The notes under the pieces are model-generated. The model did not search any database. It saw nothing but the letters and a program-made list of their open reading frames with translations, and was not told the DNA's origin. This document shows, piece by piece, positions 33,648 to 33,863 of a DNA stretch of 33,863 nt (positions are counted from its first letter, which is position 1; each line of letters begins with the position of its first letter). A program made the translations under genes and the position numbers. The DNA lies in the NCBI GenBank assembly GCA_036005065.1, contig DASYQW010000133.1, forward strand, positions 1-33,863. The letters run 5' to 3'. Source of the stretch: Candidatus Methylomirabilota bacterium. GTDB taxonomy: Bacteria; Methylomirabilota; Methylomirabilia; Rokubacteriales; DASRDR01.

Positions 33648-33843
33648 GCTCGGCCGTCCGCCCGAGCCACTCGGAAACCGCCGGACACCCATCTCTCCGC
33701 GACCCTCTGGAGTACCTGGCATGAGCGCTCCCCAGCGGTTCGCCCCTTGCGTGGCGGCGATTCCTCGCCGCCCGACCATTCGGAGTGGGCTCATTCGCGC
33801 TCTACAAGGCCGTGACGGGCGTGGACGCCAGGCAAAACGCCGG
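33648..33843. other. Non-coding tail of the insertion sequence
   Basis: These ~200 bases between the transposase stop and the right inverted repeat carry no recognisable gene. They contain small inverted repeats (for example GGCGGCGA / TCGCCGCC around 33753-33772). Confidence 0.5.
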
Positions 33844-33863
33844 TTCACGCATAATACGGGCTA

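Larger units (their letters stand above)
32170..33860 (+). mobile_element. IS1380-family insertion sequence, complete
   Basis: The element is 1691 bp. The left end CCCGCATTATGCGTGAA (32170-32186) and the right end (33844-33860, read on the minus strand CCCGTATTATGCGTGAA) match at 16 of 17 positions. One transposase gene fills most of it; 103 nt precede and 213 nt follow that gene. Size, single DDE transposase and ends fit IS1380. The intact frame and good ends suggest recent arrival. The window ends 3 bp after the element, as expected where an assembly breaks at a multi-copy repeat. Confidence 0.85.

Overview
The window is a GC-rich bacterial chromosome segment. By eye it is around 70% G+C over most of its length, with tight overlapping operons and many GTG starts. 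The complete mreBCD, PBP2 and rodA set indicates a rod-shaped, Gram-negative-type cell. The gene style (EthD, CitE-like and HemL-like enzymes, multiheme cytochromes, GC-rich dispersed hairpins) resembles uncultured soil or groundwater lineages such as Candidatus Rokubacteria/Methylomirabilota. That placement is inference; there is no rRNA or other phylogenetic marker here.

Layout. 1-286: non-coding, with a dispersed hairpin repeat and other inverted repeats. 287-2556 (minus strand): a four-gene cluster reading, in transcription order, a conserved ~359-aa protein, a TPR protein, an EthD-like protein and a second TPR protein. 2624-4756: a secreted beta-helix protein and a di-heme oxidoreductase, each with its own promoter. 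4845-6620: leuCD-type isopropylmalate dehydratase subunits. 6813-13822: mreB, mreC, mreD, PBP2 (mrdA), rodA and RNase G, the classic rod-shape cluster. 13823-14272: gene-free, with a repeat and an orphan promoter. 14273-17729: a copper-response operon, with a CsoR operator, csoR, a DUF2182 membrane protein and a CopA-type ATPase. 17800-21853: an unusual polytopic membrane protein with a triplicated WH/PPH module, a histidine ammonia-lyase and a DUF2889 protein. 22318-23220 (minus): glutamate formimidoyltransferase, converging on the lyase operon and consistent with histidine breakdown. 23364-27406: an M20 amidohydrolase, a HypE/PurM-like protein, a C-terminal fragment of a gamma-glutamyltransferase, a CBS-domain protein and a CitE-like lyase. 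27517-30934: a D-glutamate cyclase-like protein, a HemL-like aminotransferase, a small unknown protein and a hexaheme ActA-like cytochrome. 31355-33863: an accessory end with lower GC, holding a DUF6602 nuclease-like gene with integron-cassette-like borders, followed by a complete IS1380-family element whose right end coincides with the end of the window.

The points most worth a second look are: (1) a four-copy two-hairpin repeat that begins 5-7 nt after the stop codons of three plus-strand operons and shows paired base changes between copies; (2) the DUF6602 gene framed by integron-like core sites; (3) the CsoR/DUF2182/CopA arrangement with a perfect operator; (4) the triplicated His-motif membrane protein; and (5) several promoters placed so close to start codons that leaderless mRNAs are likely.
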